Shown here in pieces: positions 42,640-52,584 of a DNA stretch of 64,000 nucleotides. Origin of the DNA: Elmis aenea (Eukaryota > Arthropoda > Insecta > Coleoptera > Elmidae); assembly GCA_947652605.1 (NCBI GenBank), contig OX393583.1, positions 11,821,222 through 11,885,221 of the forward strand. Reading direction: 5' to 3'. How positions within the stretch are numbered: the stretch's first letter is position 1; the number at the start of each line of letters is the position of its first letter. The notes under the pieces are model-generated. The model was not told the DNA's origin. It did no database searches and worked only from the letters and a program-made list of their open reading frames with translations. Both the position numbers and the translations under genes were made by a program.

Positions 42640-43366
42640 AAGAACAGAAAGTGACGTATCTGTACGCAAAAACAAAACACTGTGTATAGTTGAAAATAAT
42701 TTTAGGTTATGTAGTAAATTACCACAAACAACTTTTATTCAAAACTTCTTTTTGTAAAGTTGCCACAAGACGAGATATTGATCCGTTACGTTACTTTTTG
42801 TACACTCTGTATAATATAATATAGATAGAGTATAATTTTGTCAATATTGACTCACAACTCTGTTTAAATGGGCCACGGCATATTGCACGACATAACGGTA
42901 GCGCGACAGTAATGATTTTTTTTTTAATTGAGGCAGGTGTAAACGTGCCCAAATTACAAATCAAGCGAACAGTCGCAGCCTACTAAGATAGCGAGCGCAT
43001 GCCAAGGTTTGGCAATCATTCGGCACTAGTGACTGCTCCCTAATATGATGAATGTGATGAATTCGCTCGTCTGGCCACTGTCTGTAGCTAATTACTGCAG
43101 TGAGTCGCTTACGCAACCCACTGACCTCCCAATCGCCACTGACCTGAACGCGGTGTCCAAAATCTTTGCACCGCAACAGTTTTATCGTTCGCGTCAAAGG
43201 TTTTTTTGCAAATATTTTCGAATTTTGTCCTTGCAAAGTGCATTGGAGCAAACGTGCATGCAGAAATCGCAAATTTAAGATATTTCTTATGATCTTATGT
43301 TAACATGCAATATGGTAATACCAACTTACAGATAGTTTACTATGGAGCTCAAAAATTATCAGTAGT
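42640..43366. other. Non-coding; GC-richer stretch 42960-43275
   Basis: AACTTTTATTCAAAACTTCT and a TACACTCTGTATA terminus (about 42813) belong to the repeat cluster. At 42960-43275 the base composition is more balanced and open frames exist on both strands (103 and 77 codons), but neither contains a recognisable motif. I do not call a gene. Confidence 0.35.
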
Positions 43367-43515
43367 AATATAACAAGTGCATTGAAAATAATCGATAATT
43401 TTTGGTAAATATGCTCGAATGCAAGTTGAGCTGAAAAAAATACGATTCAACTTGCATGAGTGAAGATTTGTCAAAAATTATAGACTATTTTCAATGCACG
43501 AATTATATTTTGTCA
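43367..43515. mobile_element. Palindromic MITE
   Basis: AAGTGCATTGAAAATAATCG and AATGCAAGTTGAGCTG are mirrored by GATTCAACTTGCATGAGTG and ATAGACTATTTTCAATGCAC. No target duplication determined. Confidence 0.65.
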
Positions 43516-43519
43516 GAAA

Positions 43520-44343
43520 ATTTCCTTCACCTAACCTACCTGTCAAATTAAATGTACGTTATGTCAAATTTTACAAGTACTGTCAGAGTGGTGCGTCAGG
43601 GGTGTAGTTTAATCTATATTACAGTAACGCTACTGGTCGCCGAAATTCGTTAAAAAATTATCAACACCAAAATATTTAATTCCCTCTCAAAATTTATATT
43701 TTCGACCGCTCACAAAGTCAGATTTATCAAAAACGACCAATAAACGCATGAAAATCTGTTAATTGCGAAAAGGATTTTATCAGTGTATGATTATGTTTAT
43801 TGGTCGTTTCTAGGAAATCTGAGTTTGTTATTGGTCGAAAACGCAAATTTGACAGGAGGATCAACATCTGACGGGGGAATGTAAAATTATTACCGCGTAA
43901 TAATGCTTCTATTGGTAGTCTCTAGAAGATTTAAGATTAGTGATTGGTTGAAAACGCAAATTTGACAAGTAAAGGAAATTTTGTATAAAATCACTAAAAT
44001 CACATCCCAGATGTATTAACATTGATAACTAGCGCCGGTTTTACCATAAGGCGACACTAGACAATTACCTAGGGGCACCAAGATACAGGCGCCAAGCTTA
44101 CTCATAAAAAAAAACAAAATGTTAAAGAGGGAAACGTTTAAGGTGTAATGTCTAATTTTCAACAACAAAGAGTCGACCTAAAAAAAAACAGTTTGTGTAT
44201 GAAGCAGGTGATGAATTCATAACAAATTATTTTTTTAATTTTAATTTTTTTATTATTATTAAAGCAATTAATTGCATGTGTTCATCTAAAATTATATCAT
44301 ATATGTAAAAAAAAATTAAATTTGGTTTTCTTTTAAATACCTA
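43520..44343. other. Non-coding; fragments only
   Basis: Bases 44035-44095 (GGCGACACTAGACAATTACC and CTAGGGGCACCAAG) resemble a DNA-transposon end, but no partner was found. No gene. Confidence 0.4.
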
Positions 44344-44760
44344 TATACAGGGAGTCCCAGAAGACATTGCCAGCATGGGAATCTCGCTTATTGTAAGAGA
44401 TACAGGTTTGCTTAAATTAGATGAATTATTCCCAAGTACGAGAGGAGCTACAATCAATTTTCAAAAGTACCTACAAAATTTCTCTTATTCATATGTTATA
44501 GCAAAAAATATGAAAATATTGCATTTTTTTTTACTCGTTCATTTTTTGTTTTATTCATAACATCAATTTTATTAGTACTTTAGGTAAGTACTTTCTAATG
44601 GAGAATGTAACCGCTATCAAAGAAATTTTTTTTATTACTTACCAGTTTCGAGATATAACCTAATTTCATTTTTTCTTATGGGCCACCGAGTTGGCTATAG
44701 AATAGTTAAATGTGCTTTGCTTTTCTCTTTTTAATAAGATATTACTTGCTATCAGGGTTG
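44344..44760. repeat. Solo decayed foldback arm
   Basis: Starts TATACAGGGAGTCCCAGAAG with AGCATGGGAATCTCG. This parallels the start of the foldback at 28822, which also begins CAGGG(T)GTCCCAG and has AGCATGGGGATCTCG. No mirrored arm is present. Confidence 0.6.
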
Positions 44761-45540
44761 AGCAGATTTAAATTTGAATGAGAATCTGACAGATGAAGTA
44801 AAGCTTTGTGTATTTGATTTTTCGCCATTTCTTTGAAGATTGCAGAAAAAATTTAATGTGCACCTCGGCAGTAAAATTCCTTTTTATCACTCGCACACAG
44901 GCAAATAATTTCCACGCTTGTAATAAAAAGTCTGCCTTGGTACATAAATAACTATTATTCAAGACGTAATGCATTTTTTACATTTTTTGTTTGTTAGTTA
45001 ATTAAAAATATTAATTCGTGGCAAAGAATTAAAAAAGTTGCGACTACAGACTACACTTAATAAAATAAAGTGTTCCTAAAGGATTGGCAAGTTCTAAAGT
45101 AAATCACAAATAATCATTTAAACCAAAACAGTATTGTTTTCATTCTGTGTGTTTTGAAGCACAATCTGACACATAAAACTAACTAATAAATCTAGAATAA
45201 TTTATTTACGACCTTATAAAGCGATGTTTTAATCTTATTTTTACGATGTGCAATGTACCATGAAAACAGTTTCATTGTTGCAATATTCTGCCACCAATTT
45301 TATGTGCATCGCTCGTTTATATAATTAAATTCGACGAGTGGCAATAGGTCGTTCTATTAATAGCAAATTTGTAATGCGGTGAGTAGTAGAATTCCATTTA
45401 TTATAAGTTATATTTACTTACACAAATATGAAAAAAAAGAAATACAAACAGATAAAGAGCAAACAAAGTAGTTTAAATCAAATCAATAATAAACTTTAAT
45501 ACATTAAATACGATAAGTGTCGATAACTCCGGAATTATTC
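44761..45540. other. Non-coding spacer
   Basis: No feature recognised. Confidence 0.4.
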
Positions 45541-45544
45541 AAAC

Positions 45545-45705
45545 AGGGACGGGCTGGCATCCAACTTTTAACCCGAAAACTATTTTTAAAAGTACTGATT
45601 GGTAAGTACAAGTAGGTACTTTTAAAAAGTGTATTTCTCAAGTACTCTTCAAGTACTTTTTGCTGATATTATTTAGAGACTACAGCATTACTGATGTTAC
45701 TAGTA
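45545..45705. repeat. AAGTACTT-rich element end
   Basis: Starts CAGGGACGGGCTGGCATCC and contains several AAGTAC/GTACTT units (AGTACTGATTGGTAAGTACA, TCAAGTACTTTTTGC). A related block lies at 51352-51599. It resembles a hAT-type subterminal region with the other end lost to the Jockey insertion or decay. Confidence 0.45.
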
Positions 45706-47815
45706 TTTTTTTTTTTTTTTTTTTTTTTTATTTTTTATGATGTAAGTGATTAATACTGGTCCGGCTGGGCCAACCATTAATTTTTCTATATAATAAAATG
45801 GAAATGTAATAAAATGAAATTGATGAGGATGAAATGATTACTTAATACTAGAGTTCACCCATCGGTGTCCTGAAGATGGCACTCTGTTTCACTAATAAAC
45901 TATCCTACACTATACAAGTTCAAATGGTTTTTGTCTTTTTAATCTTCTGACCAACCCATGGTTGTCTAGCAGTTGTAGTGCCTCTGGGTTTATATGGTTT
46001 TGCAGTCGGGTTGCGTGTTTTTTTGCAAATCGTTTGATTTCACTAGATACCTCTGGGATACAGAGATCACGATGAATGTCCTTGTTTCTTACGTACCATG
46101 GCGCGTCAACTGCGTTACGAAGAACTTTATTTTGGAATACCTGTACTTTCTTGATGTTGCACTGTTTGGCACATCCCCACAACTGTATGCCATAAACCCA
46201 GACAGGTTTTAGTATCTGGTTATAGATAATAATTTTATTATACATCGATAATTGGGATCTTCGTCCTAGAAGCCAATACAGTTTTCTGTATTTTATACTT
46301 AGCTCTTCTTTTTTTATTTTTATATGTGGCTTCCACCTCAGTCGCGTGTCGAGAGTCATGCCTAAATACTTGGCTGTCGTTTTATTCGGGACGACGTTCC
46401 CATTAATCGTTATTGGAATTTGTGTAATTTTTTTATTCGTAAAATATATGTGAGAAGATTTTTGATCATTCAGTTTTATACTCCACTCGCTCATCCAATT
46501 GCTGATTCTATTACATGCATTCTGCAGTTTTATCGCTGCCTCTTCTGTATCTTTACCTACTGCCATGATTGCAGTATCATCTGCAAATGTGGCTGTTGTA
46601 ATGTTTTGCAGTTGCGGCAAATCATGTGTGTACAGTAAGTAGAGGACTGGGCCCAGGACGCTGCCTTGAGGGACTCCTGCTTTCACTTCTTTCAGTGCAG
46701 AATATTCATTTTCTTGTTTTATTCTAAACAATCTACCTGATATGTACGACATTAACAGTTCTACATGATGTTTTGGTAGTATTCTGTTAAGTTTCAGTAT
46801 CAGTCCTTCATGAGAAACCCTATCGAAGGCTTGAGCCACATCAAGAAAGATGGTAGAGCAGATTAATTTTTCTTCTAGTGCCTTTTCTATTACGTCCGTT
46901 ATCCTGTGCACTTGGTCTATCGTAGAGTGTCTGTGTCTAAAGCCGAATTGATGGTTTGGTATTAGCTTTTTCCTTTCTATTACGGGTTGTAGTCTCTTTA
47001 GAAACAGTTTCTCGAATAACTTGGAGATGATCGGTAAGAGTGATATAGGCCGGTACGATTTGGCTTCATTTGGTGGTTTGCCTGGCTTTTGTATCATGAT
47101 AACTTCTGCTACTTTCCAGGAACTAGGAACGTGTCGAAGTCTAAACGCTGCATTTATTAAATACGTCAGCATGACTATGCCTTTCTTTGGGAGTTGTTTC
47201 AAAATTTCACCGGTGATAAGATCAAACCCTGGAGCTTTGTTGGGATTTATGTTGGTCTTAATTTCTTTGGCCACTTCTTTGGGAGTTACTAGTTCAATTT
47301 CTGTGTCTTCAACGTTTTCAGTTTCGTGTATATAGGCATCAGGGTGGATGTCGTTACATTTGAATATTTCGGCAAGGTGATCGGCAAAAGTTTCGGCTTT
47401 CTGCTTATTCTCTCTTGCCCAGGTGCCATCTGGCTTTCTTATTGGTGGAGATAGAGTAATCGGCCTTTTAAGTTTTCTCGTTGCTTTCCATAATGAGTAT
47501 TCCGTTTTTTTATCGGCTGTTAGATTTTCCAAGAACTTATTAATTGACTCTTCTTTCAATTTTTGGATTTTCCTTTTGAGTTGTTGGGTTTTGTTATTAA
47601 GTATATTTTTGTCGGCGGGATCTCTTGTTTGTTGATATCTTCGTCTTGCTCGTCTTTTTTCCTTAACCAGTTCTTTGATCTCCTTGGGGTAATTGTTCGC
47701 TATTGATCTGTGAGTGTACTCTTTGGTGCTGTTCCATGCCGCTTGTTGTATAACACTGTTGAACTTTTCCACTTCTGTTACTAGTATAAAACCCTTTTTG
47801 ATGTCAGCCAACCAG
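45706..47815 (-). mobile_element. Jockey LINE, 5'-truncated, poly-A tailed
   Basis: The T run at 45708-45730 is the poly-A tail of a minus-strand insertion. A 3' UTR of about 180 bases (45730-45909) precedes the ORF2 stop. The 5' end is truncated near 47815, inside the region between endonuclease and RT. No clear target duplication. Confidence 0.88.
45910..47811 (-). CDS. Jockey-type ORF2 reverse transcriptase, open but 5'-truncated
   Basis: A 633-codon uninterrupted frame. It begins MADIKKGFILVTEVEKF, probably an internal Met used only because the endonuclease part is missing. In order: an endonuclease-RT linker rich in Lys/Arg (residues about 45-130), FNINPNKAPGFDLITGE-like RT start (INPNKAPGFDLITGEIL, about 190), YRPISLLPIISKLFEKL (about 255), HQFGFRHRHSTIDQVHRI (about 290), motif A FLDVAQAFDRVSH (about 320), AGVPQGSVLGPVLYLLYTHD (about 380), the catalytic TFADDTAIM (about 407), AKYLGMTLDTRLRWKPHI, then the C-terminal VWVYGIQLWGCAKQCNI and DAPWYVRNKDIHRDL. 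All RT motifs are intact, so the insertion is recent relative to its neighbours. It cannot retrotranspose alone without endonuclease and ORF1. Confidence 0.93.
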   Translation of the reverse strand: MADIKKGFILVTEVEKFNSVIQQAAWNSTKEYTHRSIANNYPKEIKELVKEKRRARRRYQQTRDPADKNILNNKTQQLKRKIQKLKEESINKFLENLTADKKTEYSLWKATRKLKRPITLSPPIRKPDGTWARENKQKAETFADHLAEIFKCNDIHPDAYIHETENVEDTEIELVTPKEVAKEIKTNINPNKAPGFDLITGEILKQLPKKGIVMLTYLINAAFRLRHVPSSWKVAEVIMIQKPGKPPNEAKSYRPISLLPIISKLFEKLFLKRLQPVIERKKLIPNHQFGFRHRHSTIDQVHRITDVIEKALEEKLICSTIFLDVAQAFDRVSHEGLILKLNRILPKHHVELLMSYISGRLFRIKQENEYSALKEVKAGVPQGSVLGPVLYLLYTHDLPQLQNITTATFADDTAIMAVGKDTEEAAIKLQNACNRISNWMSEWSIKLNDQKSSHIYFTNKKITQIPITINGNVVPNKTTAKYLGMTLDTRLRWKPHIKIKKEELSIKYRKLYWLLGRRSQLSMYNKIIIYNQILKPVWVYGIQLWGCAKQCNIKKVQVFQNKVLRNAVDAPWYVRNKDIHRDLCIPEVSSEIKRFAKKHATRLQNHINPEALQLLDNHGLVRRLKRQKPFELV

Positions 47816-48311
47816 TTAAAAATATTACAGAATATGTAAATTTTTATTATTTTATAATAGTAAACTATTACAGTTTATTAAAAAAGCAGTAAAAAATTTT
47901 GCACAGGTAAAATCAAAAATGGATTTTGAACCGTTTTCTAATGACATTTTTCTCTAAATTGTAGGTACATTTCTGCCAGGTTACGATGCGAAAATGTATA
48001 TTTCGATTTTTGAACGCCCTTTGTTTGGTAGACTAAAACAGATTTGTTTAAAATTAATTTCCTAGTAAGGCAAAAACTTTTCTTTCTTTTACATTTTTAT
48101 AAAAACTATACCTCAATTGCCATTTGGGGCGTTCTTTTTGTGACACAGTGTATACTGAACGCATAATATATTAGAAGTAGTTTATTAGATGTGCTTATAT
48201 AGGTTTCACTATTATGTACGGTAAATTAATTTTGAAAACGTTTTATTTTTTCATTAATATAATGAGCGACACTACAGCACATTTACTATGAACATTTCTG
48301 CTAAACTTCTA
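47816..48311. other. Non-coding spacer
   Basis: AT-rich. No feature recognised. Confidence 0.4.
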
Positions 48312-48530
48312 TACAGGGTGCCCATTTTTCTAACCTGTTGTATGGGTAACTCCGTTAATATTGGAGATAAAGAAACGTTTAAATTAGCAAATTTGTGCAG
48401 AATTTAAAGGGAAATCTGATGCCATTTTCAAATTTGACCTACGTCATTAAGTTTTTGAAATATTTTGAAAAAACTGAAAAAGGTCGATTTTTTCAAACTT
48501 GAATAATTCCGTAACCATATGAGTTAGAAC

Positions 48531-49982
48531 CAGGGATGGAAAACGTAACGAAACGATACCCGATAACGTTATAATAACGATTCAACTATAATTTTTTATA
48601 CAATAACGTAACGATATTTTTATAACGTTATATAACGTTATAATAACCGATAACGTTTCATTAAAAGTTATTTTGTATCGTTATTCTCTATAAATTAAAT
48701 TCTTATATGGGGATCTTTTTATTTTCTGAAGATATAATATTTTGTTTGTATTTTAGAAATTAAAATGAAAATAAAATATCTCAACCTCAACGTAATTTTG
48801 TAGGTACTATTTTTTAAATGTACATTTACAGATCCCAAAAATAATTTCAGAGTTACAAATAAAAATTATTTTTATACAGCATGTTTCTTAAATAATGTGA
48901 AAAAAATCTGGAGGTGATACTTAATCGAAAATTAAGAGGGGTCTTTCATATGTTTTTTTCTTTAGGGTCTCCTTTCGGAGTTACACCCCTCTAAAGGCGA
49001 TCGGTAAAATTTGGTTTTTATTTTATTTCTCAAATTTGGATAAATGTGGGAGATTTATACTTATAAAAAGGTGTCCCATAGTAATATTTTTAATCATCTC
49101 CCACCTTCACAGGGGGCTGAAAAGTGCGCCCCCTGTTGGTTTTTTTATCAGGACTTTTTGGTGGGTTGAAATCTAGTAATTTTAAATTTTCTTTAAAAAC
49201 TTGATTTATTTAGAAGTTTTTTTTTATTCTTTAACTGTTCTCGTTAAATCTACAGTTTTTGAGTAAAAAATTATATGAATGAACATGAACCATAAAATAT
49301 TCCAATATAAAACGATATTGGATAGAAGTGACGGGTGTAATTCATTTTGACGCTTACGCGGCGACAACGCTAAAACGCCCGTCAATTCTACCCAATATGA
49401 ACATAAACATCATATTCACTCATTTAATTGTTTACTCAAAACTGTAAGAATTACGAAAACTAAAAAATAAAAAAAGGTTCTAAATAAATCAAACTAACAA
49501 AAATTTTTTTTTGCAAAATTATAAAACACCAAAAAGTTCTGATTAAAAAACCAACAGGGGTCGCGCTTATCAGCCCCCTATGAAGGTGGAAGATGATTGA
49601 AAATAATACTATGGGAAACCTTTTAATAAGTATAAAACATCTACCAAATATCATTCTCCTACATCTATCTAAACTTGAGAAATAAAATAAAAAACTAATT
49701 TTATCGCTCCCCTTTAGGGGGGTGTAACTCCGAAAGGAGACGTCTAAGAAAAAATTGTTATATAAAAGACCCCACTTTATTTTCAATAAGGAATCACCTT
49801 CCGATTTTTTTCCGCATTATTTAAGAAACACCCTGTATATCATAATTTATGTAACGTTATATAACGTTATATAACATAATCAATTCATTTTTTTAACGTT
49901 ATTTATAACGTTATGTAACGAAAACAAATAATAAATAACGTTATACAATAACGTAACGATTTAAAACGTTATTCCATCCCTG
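48531..49982. mobile_element. hAT element with AACGTTAT repeats (family 2)
   Basis: Starts CAGGGATGGAAAACGTAACG and ends ACGTTATTCCATCCCTG, with a perfect 8-base duplication GTTAGAAC (48523-48530 and 49983-49990). Both ends are dense in AACGTTAT and TAACG units. No transposase. A foldback (48877-49835) is nested inside. Confidence 0.93.
48877..49835. mobile_element. Foldback inside hAT family 2
   Basis: Starts CAGCATGTTTCTTAAATAAT (a mutated CAGGGTG) and ends TTATTTAAGAAACACCCTG, with TA flanks. Arms mirror over about 400 bases, including TAGGGTCTCCTTTCGGAGTT and its complement, and ACAGGGGGCTGAAAAG-type sequence. The ORF at 49460-49786 is arm sequence. Confidence 0.9.
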
Positions 49983-51351
49983 GTTAGAACAAAAATAAAA
50001 ATTGGCTCTTATAAATATTTTTACGTAGATTTTAAATATGTTAACGAAATTTTCATAGCACTCTCGATTTCCGATATATAGCACAAACTTGCATTTTTTT
50101 AAATGGAAGTCATAGTTGGGCTGTGGTCTTATTAAAAAGGTTATTTTTTTCTCGTTTTAATGATATAAGGTTTGTTATGCTTTACTCTTGTAGTTTTTCT
50201 TTAAATAAGCAAAAATCATTTTACATGTTCACAGCCTACTAATAGATGGGAGTTATCCCGTGTTGATGTTTTTTTTTTCGATGTGAGAGTTGTCTCTTAT
50301 TGTTAGTGTAGCAGTTATTAGCCAGTTACAAATTTTAAAAACAAAACCTCAGAGTTTGTCAAATAAAATTTATTGTTTGTTATACGTACATATGTCTGTC
50401 TCGTGTTGTTCAAAATTTTTATTTATTATAAATTTCAAAAACAATGTTTTCTAATGAAGAAATATTATCAGGCTTTTTGGTATACCCGTATTTTTTTAAA
50501 TTGGTTTCTAATAACGAAAATAATTTCTTTCTTGGTTGGCTCCTTTCCATAAATCTTTGCAAATAGGTACATTTCACTAGAATTTCTACTATTTCTATTA
50601 CAAGCGTAGTAATAGAAAAGCATGTGGTTTTTTCTTCATTAGAACACATTGTTTTTGAAATTTACAATAAACTCAATCAAAAATTTTGATCAACAGGAGT
50701 GAGAGATTTATACGTAAAACAAACAATAAATATTTGACAAACTCTGAGGTTTTGTTTTTAAAATTTGTAACTGGCTAATAAGTGCTACACTAACAATAAG
50801 AGACAACTCCTAAATGTCACATCGAAAAAAAAGAACATCAACACGGGATAACTCCCATCTATTAGTAGGCTGTGAACATGTAAAATGATTTTTGCTTATT
50901 TAAAGAAAAACTACAAGAGTAAAGCATAACAAACCTTATATCATTGAAACGAGAAAAAAATAACCTTTTTAATAAGACCATAGCCAACTATGACTTCCAT
51001 TTAAAAAAATGCAAGTTTGTGCTATAACTCGGAAATCGCGAGTGCTATGAAAATTTCGTTAACATATTTAAAATCTACGTAAAAATATCTATAAGATCCA
51101 ATTTTTATTTTTGTTCTAACTCATATGGTTACGGAATTATTCACGTTTGAAAAAATCGACCTTTTTCAGTTTTTTCAAAATATTTTAAAAAGTTGATGAG
51201 GTAGGTCAAATTTGAAAAGGGCATCAGATTTCACTTTAAATTCTGCACAAATTTGCTAATTTAAACGTTTCTGTATCTCTAATATTAACGGTGTTACCGA
51301 TACAACAGGTTAGAAAAATGGGCACCCTGTATACATGAGACGTACAAGAAA

Positions 51352-51599
51352 AATATACATATACACTGTCTGCAGTATTTTACAAAGTACTTAAGTAATA
51401 ATTGTTGTGGTACTGAAGTACTAATACAAGTAATAAGTATCAGCATTTACACCGAAGTACTTTAAGTCCTAAGTAACTAATTTTAAAATGTACTGCAGTA
51501 CAAGTCTTAATTAAGTACCGGAAAAGTACTTGAAAAAGTACTGAAGTAAAAAAATACTTAAGTAATACCAGCTCTGCCCGAAAATCGTAATTTCTATGA
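51352..51599. mobile_element. AAGTACTT-rich hAT-like element
   Basis: Right end (minus sense CAGAGCTGGTATTACTTAAG) at about 51594, preceded by many AGTACTT/AAGTACT units. The left end may be near CACTGTCTGCAGTATTTTAC (51364). The 8-base duplication was not established. It abuts the truncated end of LINE F. Confidence 0.55.
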
Positions 51600-51811
51600 A
51601 TTCTAAGATAGATTCTATTTCTAGTTCGTTTTTAATCTGTTTAAAATTTTCTTTGCATTTCTTAATTATATTTTCCTAAAATATCGTAAACAGTATAGAA
51701 CTCATTCCTCCTCTATGTCTTAATCCATCTTCTGTATTGAAAAAATCTTATTCATATTTTTCGTTACCACATAATTTATTGTTTTCTTATACAAGCAGCT
51801 AATACTTCTTA

Positions 51812-52523
51812 CCAGAGAAGGTCACGGATACGTTGTCGCTAGAATTTGATTAGGGCTGTGTTTATTGCATCAAGAAGATCAAAACTAAATGTTTTGCTGA
51901 GTTATACGTGCCACTGGCCATTTACTTCGGAAAAATTGGGTAAAAACTGAAAAGTTGAATAATAAAAGTAATTTTTGCGATCGCGTTGGCCATGAAACCG
52001 TCCGAGACAAAATCTAAATTTTCCTTTTACCAATGCGCGCATCCTTTGAAGTAAAATGGTGCAAAGTTTTTGAAAAAACCTTAAACGCGGTTCCGGAGAA
52101 AAACGCGATCAACGAGGCCTGTGTATAAACGGCTTTCCCCATGTTAAACGCCTATGCAAGTCGCACAGATATAGTTATACCGATATACCACAACTTCTGA
52201 AATCATAGCGCTCATGCAGGGGTTTCGTTTTTGACGCTTTTCTCCGGAACCGTTCAAGATTTTTTTAAAAACTTTGCACCATTTTACTTGCAAGGGATGT
52301 GCACATTGGTAAATAAAAAATTTTGATTTTGTCTCTGACGGTTTCATGGCCAATGCGATCGCAAAAATGACCTTTTTATACCAAATTTTCAGTTTTTCCC
52401 CTATTTTTCCGAAGAAAATGGCCAGTGGCATATACTCTGGAAAATATTTAGTTTTGATGTCCTTGATGCAATAAACACAGCCTTAATCAAATTCTAGCGA
52501 CAACGCAACGTGACCCTCCCTTG
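51812..52523. mobile_element. TAA-target foldback, complete copy d
   Basis: Starts CCAGAGAAGGTCACGGATAC and ends GCAACGTGACCCTCCCTTG, with TTA on both sides (51809-51811 and 52524-52526). In LINE E the corresponding target (TAA at 9917-9919) is uninterrupted. Arms contain GCGATCGCGTTGGCCATGAA and its complement. The centre is simple, without the extra MITEs of copy c. Confidence 0.92.
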
Positions 52524-52584
52524 TTAGTTAATTGTCTACATTTCTTTCCTTAAGGATCTCCCAAACTTTTCGTCTAGTCTAGAC

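Larger units (their letters stand above)
48314..51329. mobile_element. CAGGGTG foldback with nested hAT
   Basis: Starts CAGGGTGCCCATTTTTCTAA and ends TTAGAAAAATGGGCACCCTG, with TA on both sides (TATA in context). Without the insert it is about 1.56 kb. Arms are continuous to about 50390 and from 50700. The left arm is split by a hAT at 48531-49982; the mirrored right arm keeps the uninterrupted target (51113-51120). The 76-codon ORF at the loop (50419-50649, minus) has no recognisable domain. Confidence 0.93.

Noticed and set aside
42961..43278. Overlapping ORFs of 103 and 77 codons in a GC-richer stretch
   Set aside because: No motif on either strand and opposing frames equally open, as expected by chance in GC-richer sequence.
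50419..50649. 76-codon ORF at the loop of the foldback at 48314-51329
   Set aside because: Not arm-derived, but no motif, no start context and no copy elsewhere that I can see. Left as unsupported.
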